A DNA stretch of 46,693 nucleotides, taken from NCBI GenBank assembly GCA_013036095.1, contig JAAXCW010000013.1, positions 1-46,693 of the forward strand, in the 5' to 3' direction. Shown here piece by piece: positions 1-8,443 of the stretch (the stretch's first letter is position 1; each line of letters begins with the position of its first letter). Source of the stretch: Vulcanimicrobiota bacterium (GTDB lineage: Bacteria > Vulcanimicrobiota > Vulcanimicrobiia > Vulcanimicrobiales > Vulcanimicrobiaceae). A model generated the notes under the pieces. The model searched no databases and was not told where the DNA came from. It was given only the letters and a program-made list of their open reading frames with translations. A program made the position numbers and the translations under genes.

Positions 1-134
1 TTATCGGCCTCTTCCCGCTGACCGGGATCACGCTGCCATTTATTTCGTACGGCGGAAGTTCGCTCGTCGCTAACTTTTTATTGGTGGCACTCGCATGGGC
101 GATGAGCGCGCAGCGCCGTCCGGCGAGCTCGTGA
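1..134 (+). CDS. FtsW/RodA/SpoVE-family protein, C-terminal end (partial)
   Basis: The window opens inside a frame whose last 44 codons run from base 3 to the TGA at 132-134. It contains the signature [10 protein letters not shown] followed by a hydrophobic helix and a short basic tail. This is the conserved C-terminal signature of the SEDS family: FtsW and RodA are septal and lateral-wall peptidoglycan glycosyltransferases, and SpoVE is the sporulation paralogue. The end visible here cannot separate these members. It lies in the inner membrane. Confidence 0.85.
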   Translation, partial: IGLFPLTGITLPFISYGGSSLVANFLLVALAWAMSAQRRPASS

Positions 135-194
135 TTTGTTATGCTTTTGTGTGAATGGCAGGCGTAACCGCCGAGAGCATCTGAACAGAGCGGG

Positions 195-1952
195 ATGCCG
201 TCGTCCCGGCGCAAGGGTCTCGCGGCACCGGCCCTCTGCATGGTGCTCTGGCTATTGTGCGCGCCGGCCGCACATGCCGCCGTCTCGAGCTTATTGAACG
301 ACGGGTCGCGCACCGCCGAGCTGACTCCGCAAGTTCGTTACGCGTCCGGATCGATTCCGGCTTCAGCAGTGCTTGCCGGCGCGGCCGCGTTTACGCCGAA
401 TAATCCCGTGACGGGCAGCGGGCTTACAACCGTCTGGATGCGCGTGCCGCTGAACGCGCAGAAGGGCGCGACCGGACCATGGGTGCTCGCGCTGCCGCGA
501 ACCGTGACCGGCGGGGAGGCGTATGTGCCGGAGCCCGGCGGCTATCGCGCGTTTTTGATCGGCACCGCGATACCGTACAACCGGCACGCCGAGTCGTACG
601 TGATCATCGGTATCACGATCGATCGGACGGCCGCAGGCACCGCAAAGCCGGTGTATTTGCACGTTGCCTATCATGCAGACTCGCCACTTTGGGTGCGGGC
701 CAATACGCTGCGCGACCGGATGGCACAGAGTTTTCTTTATCGTCTGGTCGACGGGCTTTTCTTCGGCATTCTGCTGGCGATTGGATTCTGCAACCTGTAC
801 GTCGCGTTCTCGGTGCGCGATCGCAGCGCGGCGTGGTTCGTCGGGTACGTCGGAGCGCTCGTTGCAAACGAGCTGGTTACAACGGGACTGGGAAGTGCAT
901 ACTTCTGGCCGGGGATCGGATTCGACGCGCGCTGGCCGAGCGTCGTCACTGAGTTGCTGGCGTTCGGAACGTTCCTGGGGTTCACGCGTTCGTTCTTGCA
1001 GACGCGCAGCGCGGCCCCCAAGTGGGACCGGCTGCTGATTGCCGCATTCGTTCTGGTCGCGGTCTCGGAAGTCGCGCGTCACGCTTTTTCAGGCGGAGAA
1101 CGCTTTGCGGCTGTTGTGCTGTTCTTGCAGTTTGCGGCGATGATCGTGACGGTCGGCGCCGGCGCGGTCCGCATTCGGGCCGGATATCATCCTGCGCGAT
1201 TCTTCGTGGCGGCCTTCGTTCCGCTGCTAGCGGGTATCATTGCCAACCTCGCATACAACCGTTTCACGCCGTCCGGCAACTGGTTGTTCGCGGAAAACGG
1301 CGTCGAGTTCGGGGCGATGGCGGAATGCATTATTCTTTCATTTAGTTTGCTCGACCGCATCCGCATTCTCGACGGCGAACGTTCGAAGGCGGAAGCCGAG
1401 TTGCTGCGTACGGCGCAGCGCAACCTCGAGCTGAAAACGCTCGCGACGCGCGACGCGCTCACGGGCATCGACAACCGGCTCGCGTTTTTCGAAAGGTTTG
1501 AAGACGAGGTCGAATATGCGCGCCGTTCCGGCTTGCTCCTGGGCGTGCTCTACATCGACCTGGACGACTTCAAAGCCGTCAACGATCGCTACGGTCACCG
1601 CGTCGGCGACATTCTGCTCCAGATTTTCTCGCGCCGGCTAAAAAATGCGGTGCGTCCCGGCGACACGGTCGCGCGCATGGGCGGCGATGAGTTCGCGGTG
1701 CTCGTCAAGGGGCTGAGCGAACCCGCGGTGCTCGATTCCGTGCAAGCCAACGTCGTGCGCATCTTGGATACGCACATCGTGGTGGAAGGCTCGCTGGTGA
1801 CGGTCGGCATGAGCGTGGGCGCCGCAATCTTTCCGCGCGATGGTGAAGAAGCCGACGCACTGATGGAAGCTGCCGATCACCGCATGTATCATGCCAAACA
1901 TGGAGGGGCGCAGGCGACCGCGGGCGAGGGGAGTACTAGCGACTTCTACTGA
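195..1952 (+). CDS. 7TMR-DISM membrane diguanylate cyclase (GGDEF)
   Basis: This 585-residue protein has a signal peptide (about 1-28), a periplasmic sensing domain (about 30-175), seven transmembrane helices of the 7TMR-DISM type (about 180-390), a short coiled-coil linker and a GGDEF domain (about 420-575). The catalytic motif GGDEF is intact at residues 496-500. The inhibitory I-site RPGD lies at 487-490, exactly five residues upstream, so the enzyme should make c-di-GMP from two GTP and be product-inhibited. Its ligand is unknown; some DISM proteins sense carbohydrates. The ATG is preceded by GAGCGGG. The next gene starts on the last base of its stop codon. Confidence 0.93.
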   Translation: MPSSRRKGLAAPALCMVLWLLCAPAAHAAVSSLLNDGSRTAELTPQVRYASGSIPASAVLAGAAAFTPNNPVTGSGLTTVWMRVPLNAQKGATGPWVLALPRTVTGGEAYVPEPGGYRAFLIGTAIPYNRHAESYVIIGITIDRTAAGTAKPVYLHVAYHADSPLWVRANTLRDRMAQSFLYRLVDGLFFGILLAIGFCNLYVAFSVRDRSAAWFVGYVGALVANELVTTGLGSAYFWPGIGFDARWPSVVTELLAFGTFLGFTRSFLQTRSAAPKWDRLLIAAFVLVAVSEVARHAFSGGERFAAVVLFLQFAAMIVTVGAGAVRIRAGYHPARFFVAAFVPLLAGIIANLAYNRFTPSGNWLFAENGVEFGAMAECIILSFSLLDRIRILDGERSKAEAELLRTAQRNLELKTLATRDALTGIDNRLAFFERFEDEVEYARRSGLLLGVLYIDLDDFKAVNDRYGHRVGDILLQIFSRRLKNAVRPGDTVARMGGDEFAVLVKGLSEPAVLDSVQANVVRILDTHIVVEGSLVTVGMSVGAAIFPRDGEEADALMEAADHRMYHAKHGGAQATAGEGSTSDFY

Positions 1953-1975
1953 TGTCTAAGGCGGAAGGAAGCGGC

Positions 1976-2434
1976 ATGCGGCGAGCGATCGGCATTCTCT
2001 TTGGATCGGCGTTCCTGGCGGCGAATGTGACGGCGTGCTCGAACTCCAACAGCAGCACGACGACCGCGACCGCGGCATCGACGGCGGCGCCCGCAAAGTT
2101 GAAGACCGCCAAGGTGATGGCGAGCTCTAACGGCCTTGCAGTCTACACGACGAACTGTTCGACGTGCCACCAGAGCGATGGTAAGGGCGCGATCGGTCCG
2201 CCGCTTGCCGGCAATGCTCTCGTAACGGGCAACGCGAGCAAGGTCATTCATATCGTGAACGGCGGGCTGACGGGCACGATTTCCGTCAATGGGAAGACGT
2301 TTAACGGAACGATGCCCGCCTGGAAAGGCACGCTCGGCACCGGCGACATCGCCGCGGTCATCACCTACATTCGGTCGTCTTGGGGAAATAAAGCCGGCCC
2401 CGTAACGGCCGCGCAAGTCGCGTCAACTCCGTAG
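1976..2434 (+). CDS. c-type cytochrome lipoprotein
   Basis: A small class I cytochrome c of 152 residues. The haem-attachment motif CSTCH is at residues 61-65 and the likely axial Met113 sits in GTMPAW. The N-terminus MRRAIGILFG is a signal peptide ending in the lipobox VTAC (Cys21), followed by a Ser/Thr/Ala-rich linker, so the protein is probably an anchored periplasmic electron carrier. I chose the ATG at 1976 because GGAAGGAA precedes it at good spacing and it begins a clean signal peptide. An ATG at 1952, overlapping the upstream stop, would add eight residues. The redox partner is not evident from the neighbours. Confidence 0.9.
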   Translation: MRRAIGILFGSAFLAANVTACSNSNSSTTTATAASTAAPAKLKTAKVMASSNGLAVYTTNCSTCHQSDGKGAIGPPLAGNALVTGNASKVIHIVNGGLTGTISVNGKTFNGTMPAWKGTLGTGDIAAVITYIRSSWGNKAGPVTAAQVASTP

Positions 2435-3025
2435 CATCAGCTCCGCCGTAAAGAGCCGCTCGACGTACTCGAACATGGCCCGGTCGATGCGCGCCAAACG
2501 CGCGCGCGTCGCTCGCGGCCAGAACGAATGCGCGTCGTTCGCTTCGACGTACGCGCGCAGAGACTCGGCGAAGTATTCGTCGGCGCCGGTTGCCGCATAA
2601 GGCGTGATGAACGCGCGCGCTTCGCGAAAGAGGCGCCGCAAGAGGGGATCCACGCCGGAACGGTAGATGCCGCCGCCCAGTGCGCAATCTAACGCGTGAC
2701 CGAATTCGTGCGCGACGGTCATCGCGCTGCGCGAACGCAAATACACCGTACGTTCTTCGACCACGAAAAGGCCCGCGGGCGGAGCGGGCCATGCATCGAC
2801 ATCGATCGCCAGGCGCCTGAGCGCCGGCGATCGCGCGCCATACGATTCGTGCCGGGCGAGCGGCACGACGCGGATTCCGTGGCGGCGGGAAAACCGAAGC
2901 GGATCGGCGCCGAATTTCAACAGCGTTCTCAGCACGCAGGCGTGTTCGTGCGGACCGCCGTCCAGAAGCGCGAGCGCGGCCTCGCGAGCAGAGTCAAGCA
3001 TCCGGAGACTATGCCCGAGCAGCAT
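2423..3025 (-). CDS. Zincin-like metallopeptidase (HEFGH), anthrax lethal-factor-like fold
   Basis: A 200-residue protein with the zinc-binding motif HEFGH at residues 106-110, preceded by the hydrophobic stretch AMTV. The downstream segment DEYFAES (149-155) supplies candidate third ligands, Glu150 or Glu154. This spacing and the DEYFAE-like segment resemble ATLF-like (M34) metallopeptidase domains, also found in bacterial proteins unrelated to toxins. No signal peptide is visible, so it may be cytoplasmic. Its 3' end overlaps the convergent cytochrome gene by 12 bp, and it is divergent from the DUF5996 gene. The substrate is unknown. Confidence 0.7.
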   Translation of the reverse strand: MLLGHSLRMLDSAREAALALLDGGPHEHACVLRTLLKFGADPLRFSRRHGIRVVPLARHESYGARSPALRRLAIDVDAWPAPPAGLFVVEERTVYLRSRSAMTVAHEFGHALDCALGGGIYRSGVDPLLRRLFREARAFITPYAATGADEYFAESLRAYVEANDAHSFWPRATRARLARIDRAMFEYVERLFTAELMLRS

Positions 3026-3090
3026 GTCCGGCCGATGGCCGAAACGTTGCGGTCAAATGATGGAAGGCTCGAACTCGCGAAGGCGCAGGA

Positions 3091-3975
3091 ATGGCGCAAT
3101 CGCAGACTCCATGGCCGTCGCTTCCGTATGACGAGTGGAAAGAAACGCTGGATACGATCCACATGTACTCGCAGATTCCCGGGAAGATCAGACTCGCGCT
3201 TTCGCCTCACGAACCCGAATGGCAGCACAGCGCGCTGTATGTGAACTCGCGCGGTTTGACGACCGGCCCCATCCCGTATCGCGACCATACTTTTGAGATC
3301 CAATTCGATTTTCTGCGCCATTACGTCGAAATTTCGACGAGTCTCGGCCCAAGCGCGTCGATTCACTTGGAATCGCGCACCGTCGCGGATTTTTATGCTG
3401 CTATGATGGAGGCGCTCGAAGGGCTCGGGATCGATGTGTCGATCAATCCGAAGCCGCAAGAAGTTCCCAATCCCATTCCTTTGACCGAAGATACCCAGCA
3501 CAGCACATACGAAGAAGCCGACATCGGGCGGTTCTGGACGATTCTCTCGGGAGTGGACAGCGTGCTTCGCGAGTATCGCGCGCCATTTCGCGAGCGGCAT
3601 TCGCTCGTGCAATTCTTCTGGGGCTCCTTCGACCTCGCGTACTTTCGGTTCACCGGCCGGCCGGCGAGTCCGCCGTCCGGGGCAAACCTGATTATGCGGG
3701 AAGGCGCGGACGCCCAAATGATCTGCGCCGGTTTCTGGTTTGGCGATCAGCGTCTGGCCGAGCCGGCCTTTTACAGTTACGCTTTTCCGAAGCCCGATGG
3801 GTTGGAACGCGCGGTCATTCGTCCCGCGGGCGCCGGCTGGAACACAGATATCGGTGAATTCATCTTTCGTTACGAAGAGGCGCGAGCGCAGCCGTCGCCG
3901 CGCGCAGCGATGTTAGAGTTTCTGAACAGCAGCTACGATGCGGCGGCAGCAGTGGTTAAGGGGCGCACAGCTTAA
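3091..3975 (+). CDS. DUF5996 family protein
   Basis: This 294-residue protein matches the DUF5996 pattern. It opens WPSLPYDEWKETLDT, then has KIRLALSP and GLTTGPIPY, a central VDFYAAM-like segment, and the late GANLIMREGADAQ region followed by SYAFPKP. The family is widespread in soil bacteria and has no established activity. There is no signal peptide or membrane helix, so it is probably cytoplasmic. The ATG follows GGCGCAGGA closely. Its 3' end overlaps the convergent neighbour by 20 bp. The assignment rests on remembered family motifs; no function is claimed. Confidence 0.8.
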   Translation: MAQSQTPWPSLPYDEWKETLDTIHMYSQIPGKIRLALSPHEPEWQHSALYVNSRGLTTGPIPYRDHTFEIQFDFLRHYVEISTSLGPSASIHLESRTVADFYAAMMEALEGLGIDVSINPKPQEVPNPIPLTEDTQHSTYEEADIGRFWTILSGVDSVLREYRAPFRERHSLVQFFWGSFDLAYFRFTGRPASPPSGANLIMREGADAQMICAGFWFGDQRLAEPAFYSYAFPKPDGLERAVIRPAGAGWNTDIGEFIFRYEEARAQPSPRAAMLEFLNSSYDAAAAVVKGRTA

Positions 3976-4696
3976 CCGCGTCGGCGACGAGCTGCGCGGC
4001 GGCGCTTTCGGAGGCTTGAGCAGCGAACCGCTGCTCTTGGATTTGGGTGACGAGCGGGTCGAACGGATCATAGGTCGCGCCCACGGTCTTCGCGTTATAG
4101 CGCGGATCTTGTGTCTTGAGCGAAGGTAAGCCCGCGGCAAAGAGATTCTTAGCGGCCGGCGGCTGAGCAAGATCGGGTCCGGGGCGCGCAGACGTTTGAC
4201 GCTTAGCGCCAAAAACATTTGCCCAGTTGTCCGGTGGCCCTCCGAGTTCCATTTCGCCCAATTGTTCAGTCGCGACAAAGCCGGAAATAACGTTGAGCGA
4301 TTCTTTCTGCTGCGCTAAGACGGCTTGAAGCTTGTCGCGCATCGCTTGCAGTTTTGGATCGTTCGGCTTGCCGGCGAGCAGCGCATCGACACGTTTGACG
4401 TTGGCGGCGATCGGCGTGATGAGGCTCTCCAAGCGGTTCAGATCCAAATGCGCGCGCGCTTGCGAGCGCGCCAGCACGTCGTCGCGATAAAGCGTTGCAA
4501 ATGCCGGCTTGCTGGATGCGATCAGATCGTCGTTTGAAAGGACGGCCGCGATCGCCGGGCCGATCGTTTCGTGCAGCGTCGTGCAAAACGGCGTCGATCG
4601 TACGCTGCCGATGACCTTCAGCGGCGTCAGCGGGGCGGGGCTAGGCGCCGGAGACGCGGCCACGGTAACTCCCAGCAGCAGCGCAAGAAAGTGCAT
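3956..4696 (-). CDS. Exported protein of unknown function
   Basis: The frame extends further upstream, but the likely start is the ATG at 4696, which begins MHFLALLLGVTVAASPAP, a signal peptide followed by a Pro/Ser-rich linker. The mature part of the 246-residue product is predicted mainly alpha-helical, with a Gln/Lys-rich helix around residues 120-150. I do not recognise a family. A longer start at 4852 would run into the divergent cfa gene and places a basic, disordered segment before the signal peptide, so I reject it. It overlaps the DUF5996 gene at its 3' end. Confidence 0.65.
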   Translation of the reverse strand: MHFLALLLGVTVAASPAPSPAPLTPLKVIGSVRSTPFCTTLHETIGPAIAAVLSNDDLIASSKPAFATLYRDDVLARSQARAHLDLNRLESLITPIAANVKRVDALLAGKPNDPKLQAMRDKLQAVLAQQKESLNVISGFVATEQLGEMELGGPPDNWANVFGAKRQTSARPGPDLAQPPAAKNLFAAGLPSLKTQDPRYNAKTVGATYDPFDPLVTQIQEQRFAAQASESAAAQLVADAVKLCAP

Positions 4697-4730
4697 GAGG
4701 GTTTTTCTTCGACACCGAACACGGAGCGGC

Positions 4731-6038
4731 ATGCAGGGCTCTGAACATTTTGCGAGCGCGGATCCGAACGCGCGCCTGGCTGCGGCTGTCTTACGAACGC
4801 TGTTCGGTGAGGCGTATGGGCGCGATTTCGACATTGTGTTATGGGAGGGCACGTTCGTTCCGGCATCGCGTCAAGCGCGGTTCACGCTGCACGTCAACGC
4901 GCCGGGCGCGCTGCGCAGCGCGTTTACTCCCCCCGTCGATCTGAATGCCGGCCGCACGTTTGCCGCGGGATTGCTCGACGTCGACGGTGATATGGAAGCG
5001 GCCGTCGACGAACTCTACGATCTCGTGAAACGCCCGCCCAAGCTCATGTTTTTGAAACTCGCGATGCTGCTGCGCAGGATGCCGCGCGCGCGCTTGCCGC
5101 AGCTCCGCGAAGCGCGGCTGCGCGGGAAACGCCATTCGCTCGTGCGGGATCGTGCGGCGATCGGATTTCACTACGATCAACCGGTGGAGTTTTATTCGGC
5201 ATTCCTGGATCGCGATCTCATTTATTCCTGCGCTTATTTCGACGACGGCGTAACCGGCCTTGACGAGGCGCAGCATGCAAAGATCGACCACACGCTGCGC
5301 AAACTGCGCCTGGTTCGCGGCGACCGTCTGCTCGACATTGGCTGCGGCTGGGGCGCGCTCGTCATCCGGGCCGCCAAAGAATTCGGCGCGGAGGCTTTGG
5401 GTGTAACGCTGAGTGAGGGGCAAGCGCGCGAAGCGAACCGGCGCATCGCGCAAGCCGGCCTGCAGGATTGCGCCCGCGTCGAGCTGCTCGATTACCGCGA
5501 ACTGCCGCGCGATGCCGTCTTCGACAAAATCGTGAGCATCGGCATGTTCGAACACGTCGGGCGCGACAAGCTAGCGGAGTATTTCGAAACGGCGTATCGT
5601 TTACTGAAGCCTGGCAGTCTATTTCTGAACCACGGCATTTCGCTAGGCGAGCGCAACGCGCGCAGCTGGAAATCGTCAGGTTTTATGGGGCGTCTCATTT
5701 TTCCCGACGGCGAGCTCGAAAGCGTCTCGGACAGCTTGCAATTTGCCGAACGCGCGGGCTTCGAAGTGCGCGACGTCGAGAACTTACGCGAGCATTATGC
5801 GCGCACGCTGCAGCATTGGGTCACGAATCTCGAAAACAATCGCGCGCAAGCCGTTTCGGCCGCGGGTGAGCAGTCTTACCGGGCTTGGCGCTTATATATG
5901 GCGGGGAGTGCTCAAGGTTTTCGAACGGGCCGGATCGGCGTCTACCAAACCCTGCTTGCGAAACCGGACGGAGGCGCGGTCAGCCTGCCGGCGACTCGGC
6001 GCGATCTTTACAGCGCGCGCACTTCCCATGCAAGCTGA
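4731..6038 (+). CDS. cfa: Cyclopropane-fatty-acyl-phospholipid synthase family methyltransferase
   Basis: A SAM-dependent enzyme of 435 residues that adds a methylene bridge to unsaturated acyl chains of membrane phospholipids. The SAM-binding loop LDIGCGWGAL is clear. So are the family motifs SIGMFEHVG, the LFLNHGI stretch and the C-terminal YARTLQHW region, typical of CFA and mycolic-acid-type cyclopropane synthases. The N-terminal 130 residues form the lipid-binding helical domain. Start: ATG 4731 preceded by ACGGAGCGGC. The open frame extends back to 4509, but that part is antisense to the divergent exported-protein gene. Its 3' end overlaps the convergent Fur-family gene by 59 bp. Confidence 0.9.
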   Translation: MQGSEHFASADPNARLAAAVLRTLFGEAYGRDFDIVLWEGTFVPASRQARFTLHVNAPGALRSAFTPPVDLNAGRTFAAGLLDVDGDMEAAVDELYDLVKRPPKLMFLKLAMLLRRMPRARLPQLREARLRGKRHSLVRDRAAIGFHYDQPVEFYSAFLDRDLIYSCAYFDDGVTGLDEAQHAKIDHTLRKLRLVRGDRLLDIGCGWGALVIRAAKEFGAEALGVTLSEGQAREANRRIAQAGLQDCARVELLDYRELPRDAVFDKIVSIGMFEHVGRDKLAEYFETAYRLLKPGSLFLNHGISLGERNARSWKSSGFMGRLIFPDGELESVSDSLQFAERAGFEVRDVENLREHYARTLQHWVTNLENNRAQAVSAAGEQSYRAWRLYMAGSAQGFRTGRIGVYQTLLAKPDGGAVSLPATRRDLYSARTSHAS

Positions 6039-6378
6039 GCGAAACGTCGCGCACCGCGATCGCGTGCTTGTGCGCGATCTCGTTGACCACGCTCGGATCG
6101 AGCGCATAGTCGATATCTTCGATGGCGCCGCATTGTTCGCAGCGGAAGTGCGCATGCGCGGGTCCGGCGGTCTCGTAGTAGGCGCTCTCCGCGCCCGGGA
6201 CTGAAATCTCCGATACAAGTCCCATCTCTCGCAACCGGGCCAGAGCGCGATACACCGTGGTGAAACCGATGCCTTGCCGCTGCTTTTTTGCAAGTGTAAA
6301 AACGTCGGCGGGCGCCAAATGCGCACCGCGCGTCTGTGCGCGCACGATGTCGTAGACGAGCCGGTAATTCTTCGTCAT
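5980..6378 (-). CDS. Fur-family transcriptional regulator
   Basis: A 132-residue metal-dependent repressor: N-terminal winged helix (about 1-65, recognition segment GFTTVYRALARL) and C-terminal dimerisation domain with two CxxC pairs, CEQC (80-83) and CARC (120-123), the structural zinc site of Fur/PerR/Zur proteins. The usual HHDH metal motif is reduced to AHAHF here, so the sensed metal (Fe, Mn or Zn) or peroxide cannot be called. The ATG at 6378 begins the conserved MTKNYRLVYDIV. An upstream ATG at 6402 would add eight residues. It is divergent from the 53-codon gene, and the 72 bp between them could hold an autoregulatory operator. Confidence 0.87.
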   Translation of the reverse strand: MTKNYRLVYDIVRAQTRGAHLAPADVFTLAKKQRQGIGFTTVYRALARLREMGLVSEISVPGAESAYYETAGPAHAHFRCEQCGAIEDIDYALDPSVVNEIAHKHAIAVRDVSLSLHGKCARCKDRAESPAG

Positions 6379-6450
6379 GGCGCTCGAAATTGTACCATAC
6401 ACGGCCAGGGCTGCCGCTCTCCGTCGCGAAGGCGCGAGCCGGAGGTACTG

Positions 6451-6612
6451 ATGTACGAAGTCACCGTCGACGAACTCGCCGGCCTACTGCGCAAAGCCGA
6501 GACTGCGCACGGCGAGTATGAGAAGCAGCTCGGGCATGCCGACGCGGGCTGGCCCGAGTGGTACGCGCGGTTCGTCTTAGAGAACCTGGAAAAGGACGAA
6601 GTCGACCTCTAG
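6451..6612 (+). CDS. Small conserved hypothetical protein (53 aa)
   Basis: A short acidic protein beginning MYEVTVDELAGLLRKAE and ending in the amphipathic WPEWYARFVLENLEK. A good ribosome site, GGAGG, lies at 6441-6445, seven bases before the ATG. The WPEWYARFV segment recurs, from memory, in short bacterial hypothetical proteins. It is strongly charged with no export signal. It is divergent from the Fur-family gene and 43 bp upstream of the beta-oxidation operon. No function is proposed. Confidence 0.7.
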   Translation: MYEVTVDELAGLLRKAETAHGEYEKQLGHADAGWPEWYARFVLENLEKDEVDL

Positions 6613-6638
6613 CACAGGGAGCCGGCCGGCGGGCGGTA

Positions 6639-6656
6639 TATATTAAAATTATCACA
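6639..6656 (+). promoter_or_regulatory. Candidate -10 element giving a leaderless transcript
   Basis: In this G+C-rich region an abrupt A/T-rich patch ends at the acyl-CoA dehydrogenase ATG. TAAAAT (6644-6649) matches the -10 consensus at five of six positions and lies six bases before the start codon. There is no Shine-Dalgarno sequence between them. A palindrome GCCGGCCGGC (6621-6630) lies just upstream and could be an operator or part of a stem. No convincing -35 is seen. Confidence 0.4.
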
Positions 6657-8443
6657 TGGTACCTTACCAGGCCCCGCTGCGGGACATGCAGTTCGTTCTG
6701 CGTGAACTTGCCGGACTCGACGAGATATCCAAACTCCCCGGATTCGAAGAAGCCGCCGGCGTGGCCGACCCGATTCTGCAAGAAGCCGCCTCTTTCGCCG
6801 CGGGCGTGCTCGATCCGATCAATCGGAGCGGCGATAAAGAAGGCTGCACGTGGCGCGATGGCGCCGTCACCACACCCAAAGGCTTTAAGGAAGCTTACGC
6901 GCAATTCGCGCGCGCAGGCTGGATCGGCCTCGCCGTCCCGCCGGAACACGGTGGCCAGGGATTGCCGTCGCTGCTCTCCGGCGCGACGCTCGAAATGTGG
7001 AACGGCGCAAACGTCGGTTTTGCAAATGGTCCGCTGCTCAACCAGGGTGCGATCGAAGCGATCGAACTGATCGGTTCTGACGAGCAGAAGAAGCAGTTCA
7101 TTCCCAAACTTGTTTCCGGAGAATGGACCGGGACGATGTGCTTAACCGAACCGCAGGCCGGCTCGGATCTGGCGCAAGTGCGCACGAAAGCGGTGCCCGA
7201 CGGCGACCGCTACCGCATCACCGGCCAAAAAATCTTTATTACGTTCGGCGAGCACGACATGGCCGCCAACATCATTCATTTGGTGCTCGCGCGGCTGCCC
7301 GATGCGCCGCAAGGCACCAAAGGCATCTCCATGTTCATCGTGCCAAAATTTCTCGTCGGATCCGGCGGCGAGCTCGGCGAGCGCAACGACGTGCACTGCG
7401 CCGGCATCGAACATAAACTCGGCCTCAATGCGAATCCGACCTGTACACTCAATTACGGCGAGCAAGGCGGCGCGATCGGTTTCCTGATCGGCAAGCCCAA
7501 CGAGGGCCTGAAGAACATGTTCATCATGATGAACGCCGCGCGTTTCAGCGTCGGCGTGCAAGGCCTCGCAATCGCCGATCGCGCGTATCAAAGCGCGCTG
7601 CGGTACGCCAAGGAGCGCGTCCAGTCCCGCGACGTCGCATCGCGCACTCCCGAACCTCGGCCGATCATCGATCATCCCGACGTCCGCCGTATGCTGATGA
7701 CGATGAAAGCGCAGCTCGAAGCGATGCGCGCGCTGGCGTACGTGACGGCGGCCTCGCTCGACGTTTCCGCCAAGCATCCCGACGCCAAGGTGCGTCAGAC
7801 CAACCGTGCATTTTTGGAACTGATGATTCCGGTAGTCAAAGGCTGGTGCACGGAAACTGCGGTCGAGATTTGCTCGATGGCCGTCCAGGTATTCGGCGGT
7901 ATCGGATACGTGGAAGAGACCGGCATCGCACAGCAGTACCGCGACGTGCGCATTACGACGATCTACGAGGGAACGACGGGCATTCAAGCGCTCGACCTGG
8001 TCGGACGCAAGATCGCGCAAGATATGGGCGCGACCGCGAAAACGGTTATCTCGCAGATGCGAAAGGACGCCGGCGGGCCGATCGGCTCCGAACTGGCGCA
8101 AGCGCTCGCATCGCTTTCGGAAACGTCGGACTGGATCGGCATGACGGCTATGGGTGACCTGCGCGCCGCGGTCGCCTGCAGCGTTCCGTACCTCAAGCTC
8201 TGGGGAATCACCGCGGGCGGCTGGCAGATGGCGCGCGCGGCCGCAATCGCCGCGCGAAAAATTGCCGACGGCGATCCCGAGTCCGAGTTTTACAAAGCGA
8301 AACTGGCAACCGCGAAGTTCTACGCGGGGCATATTCTCAGCCAGGCCGGCTCGCTCGCGCGCGAAGTGATCGACGGTTCGGCGGAGGTCATGACGCTTTC
8401 GCAGGCGCAGTTCGATCTTGATCGGAAGGCGGCCGTCGCGTGA
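6656..8443 (+). CDS. Acyl-CoA dehydrogenase (beta-oxidation, first step)
   Basis: A 595-residue FAD flavoprotein that oxidises acyl-CoA to trans-2-enoyl-CoA. Family features are the MCLTEPQAGSDLAQV flavin/substrate segment, KIFITFGEHD, the Arg-rich C-terminal helical domain and IYEGTTGIQALD, which carries the Glu proposed as catalytic base in this subgroup. The length (about 600 rather than 380) and the C-terminal extension after VGRK place it with the long bacterial AcdA/FadE-like group. It heads an operon with the bifunctional enzyme and thiolase; the next gene starts at GTG 8440, overlapping the stop. Electrons would go to ETF. Confidence 0.93.
   Translation: MVPYQAPLRDMQFVLRELAGLDEISKLPGFEEAAGVADPILQEAASFAAGVLDPINRSGDKEGCTWRDGAVTTPKGFKEAYAQFARAGWIGLAVPPEHGGQGLPSLLSGATLEMWNGANVGFANGPLLNQGAIEAIELIGSDEQKKQFIPKLVSGEWTGTMCLTEPQAGSDLAQVRTKAVPDGDRYRITGQKIFITFGEHDMAANIIHLVLARLPDAPQGTKGISMFIVPKFLVGSGGELGERNDVHCAGIEHKLGLNANPTCTLNYGEQGGAIGFLIGKPNEGLKNMFIMMNAARFSVGVQGLAIADRAYQSALRYAKERVQSRDVASRTPEPRPIIDHPDVRRMLMTMKAQLEAMRALAYVTAASLDVSAKHPDAKVRQTNRAFLELMIPVVKGWCTETAVEICSMAVQVFGGIGYVEETGIAQQYRDVRITTIYEGTTGIQALDLVGRKIAQDMGATAKTVISQMRKDAGGPIGSELAQALASLSETSDWIGMTAMGDLRAAVACSVPYLKLWGITAGGWQMARAAAIAARKIADGDPESEFYKAKLATAKFYAGHILSQAGSLAREVIDGSAEVMTLSQAQFDLDRKAAVA

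Noticed and set aside
363..1082. Long minus-strand frame opposite the diguanylate cyclase
   Set aside because: Arg/Pro/Gln-rich shadow typical of G+C-rich genes; the plus strand has clear domains.
4509..4730. Longer N-terminus for the cyclopropane synthase
   Set aside because: The added part is antisense to the divergent exported-protein gene and unlike the family; ATG 4731 has a good ribosome site.
7142..8332. Minus-strand 396-residue frame opposite the acyl-CoA dehydrogenase
   Set aside because: Long, but the plus strand encodes a complete conserved enzyme; its composition is shadow-like.
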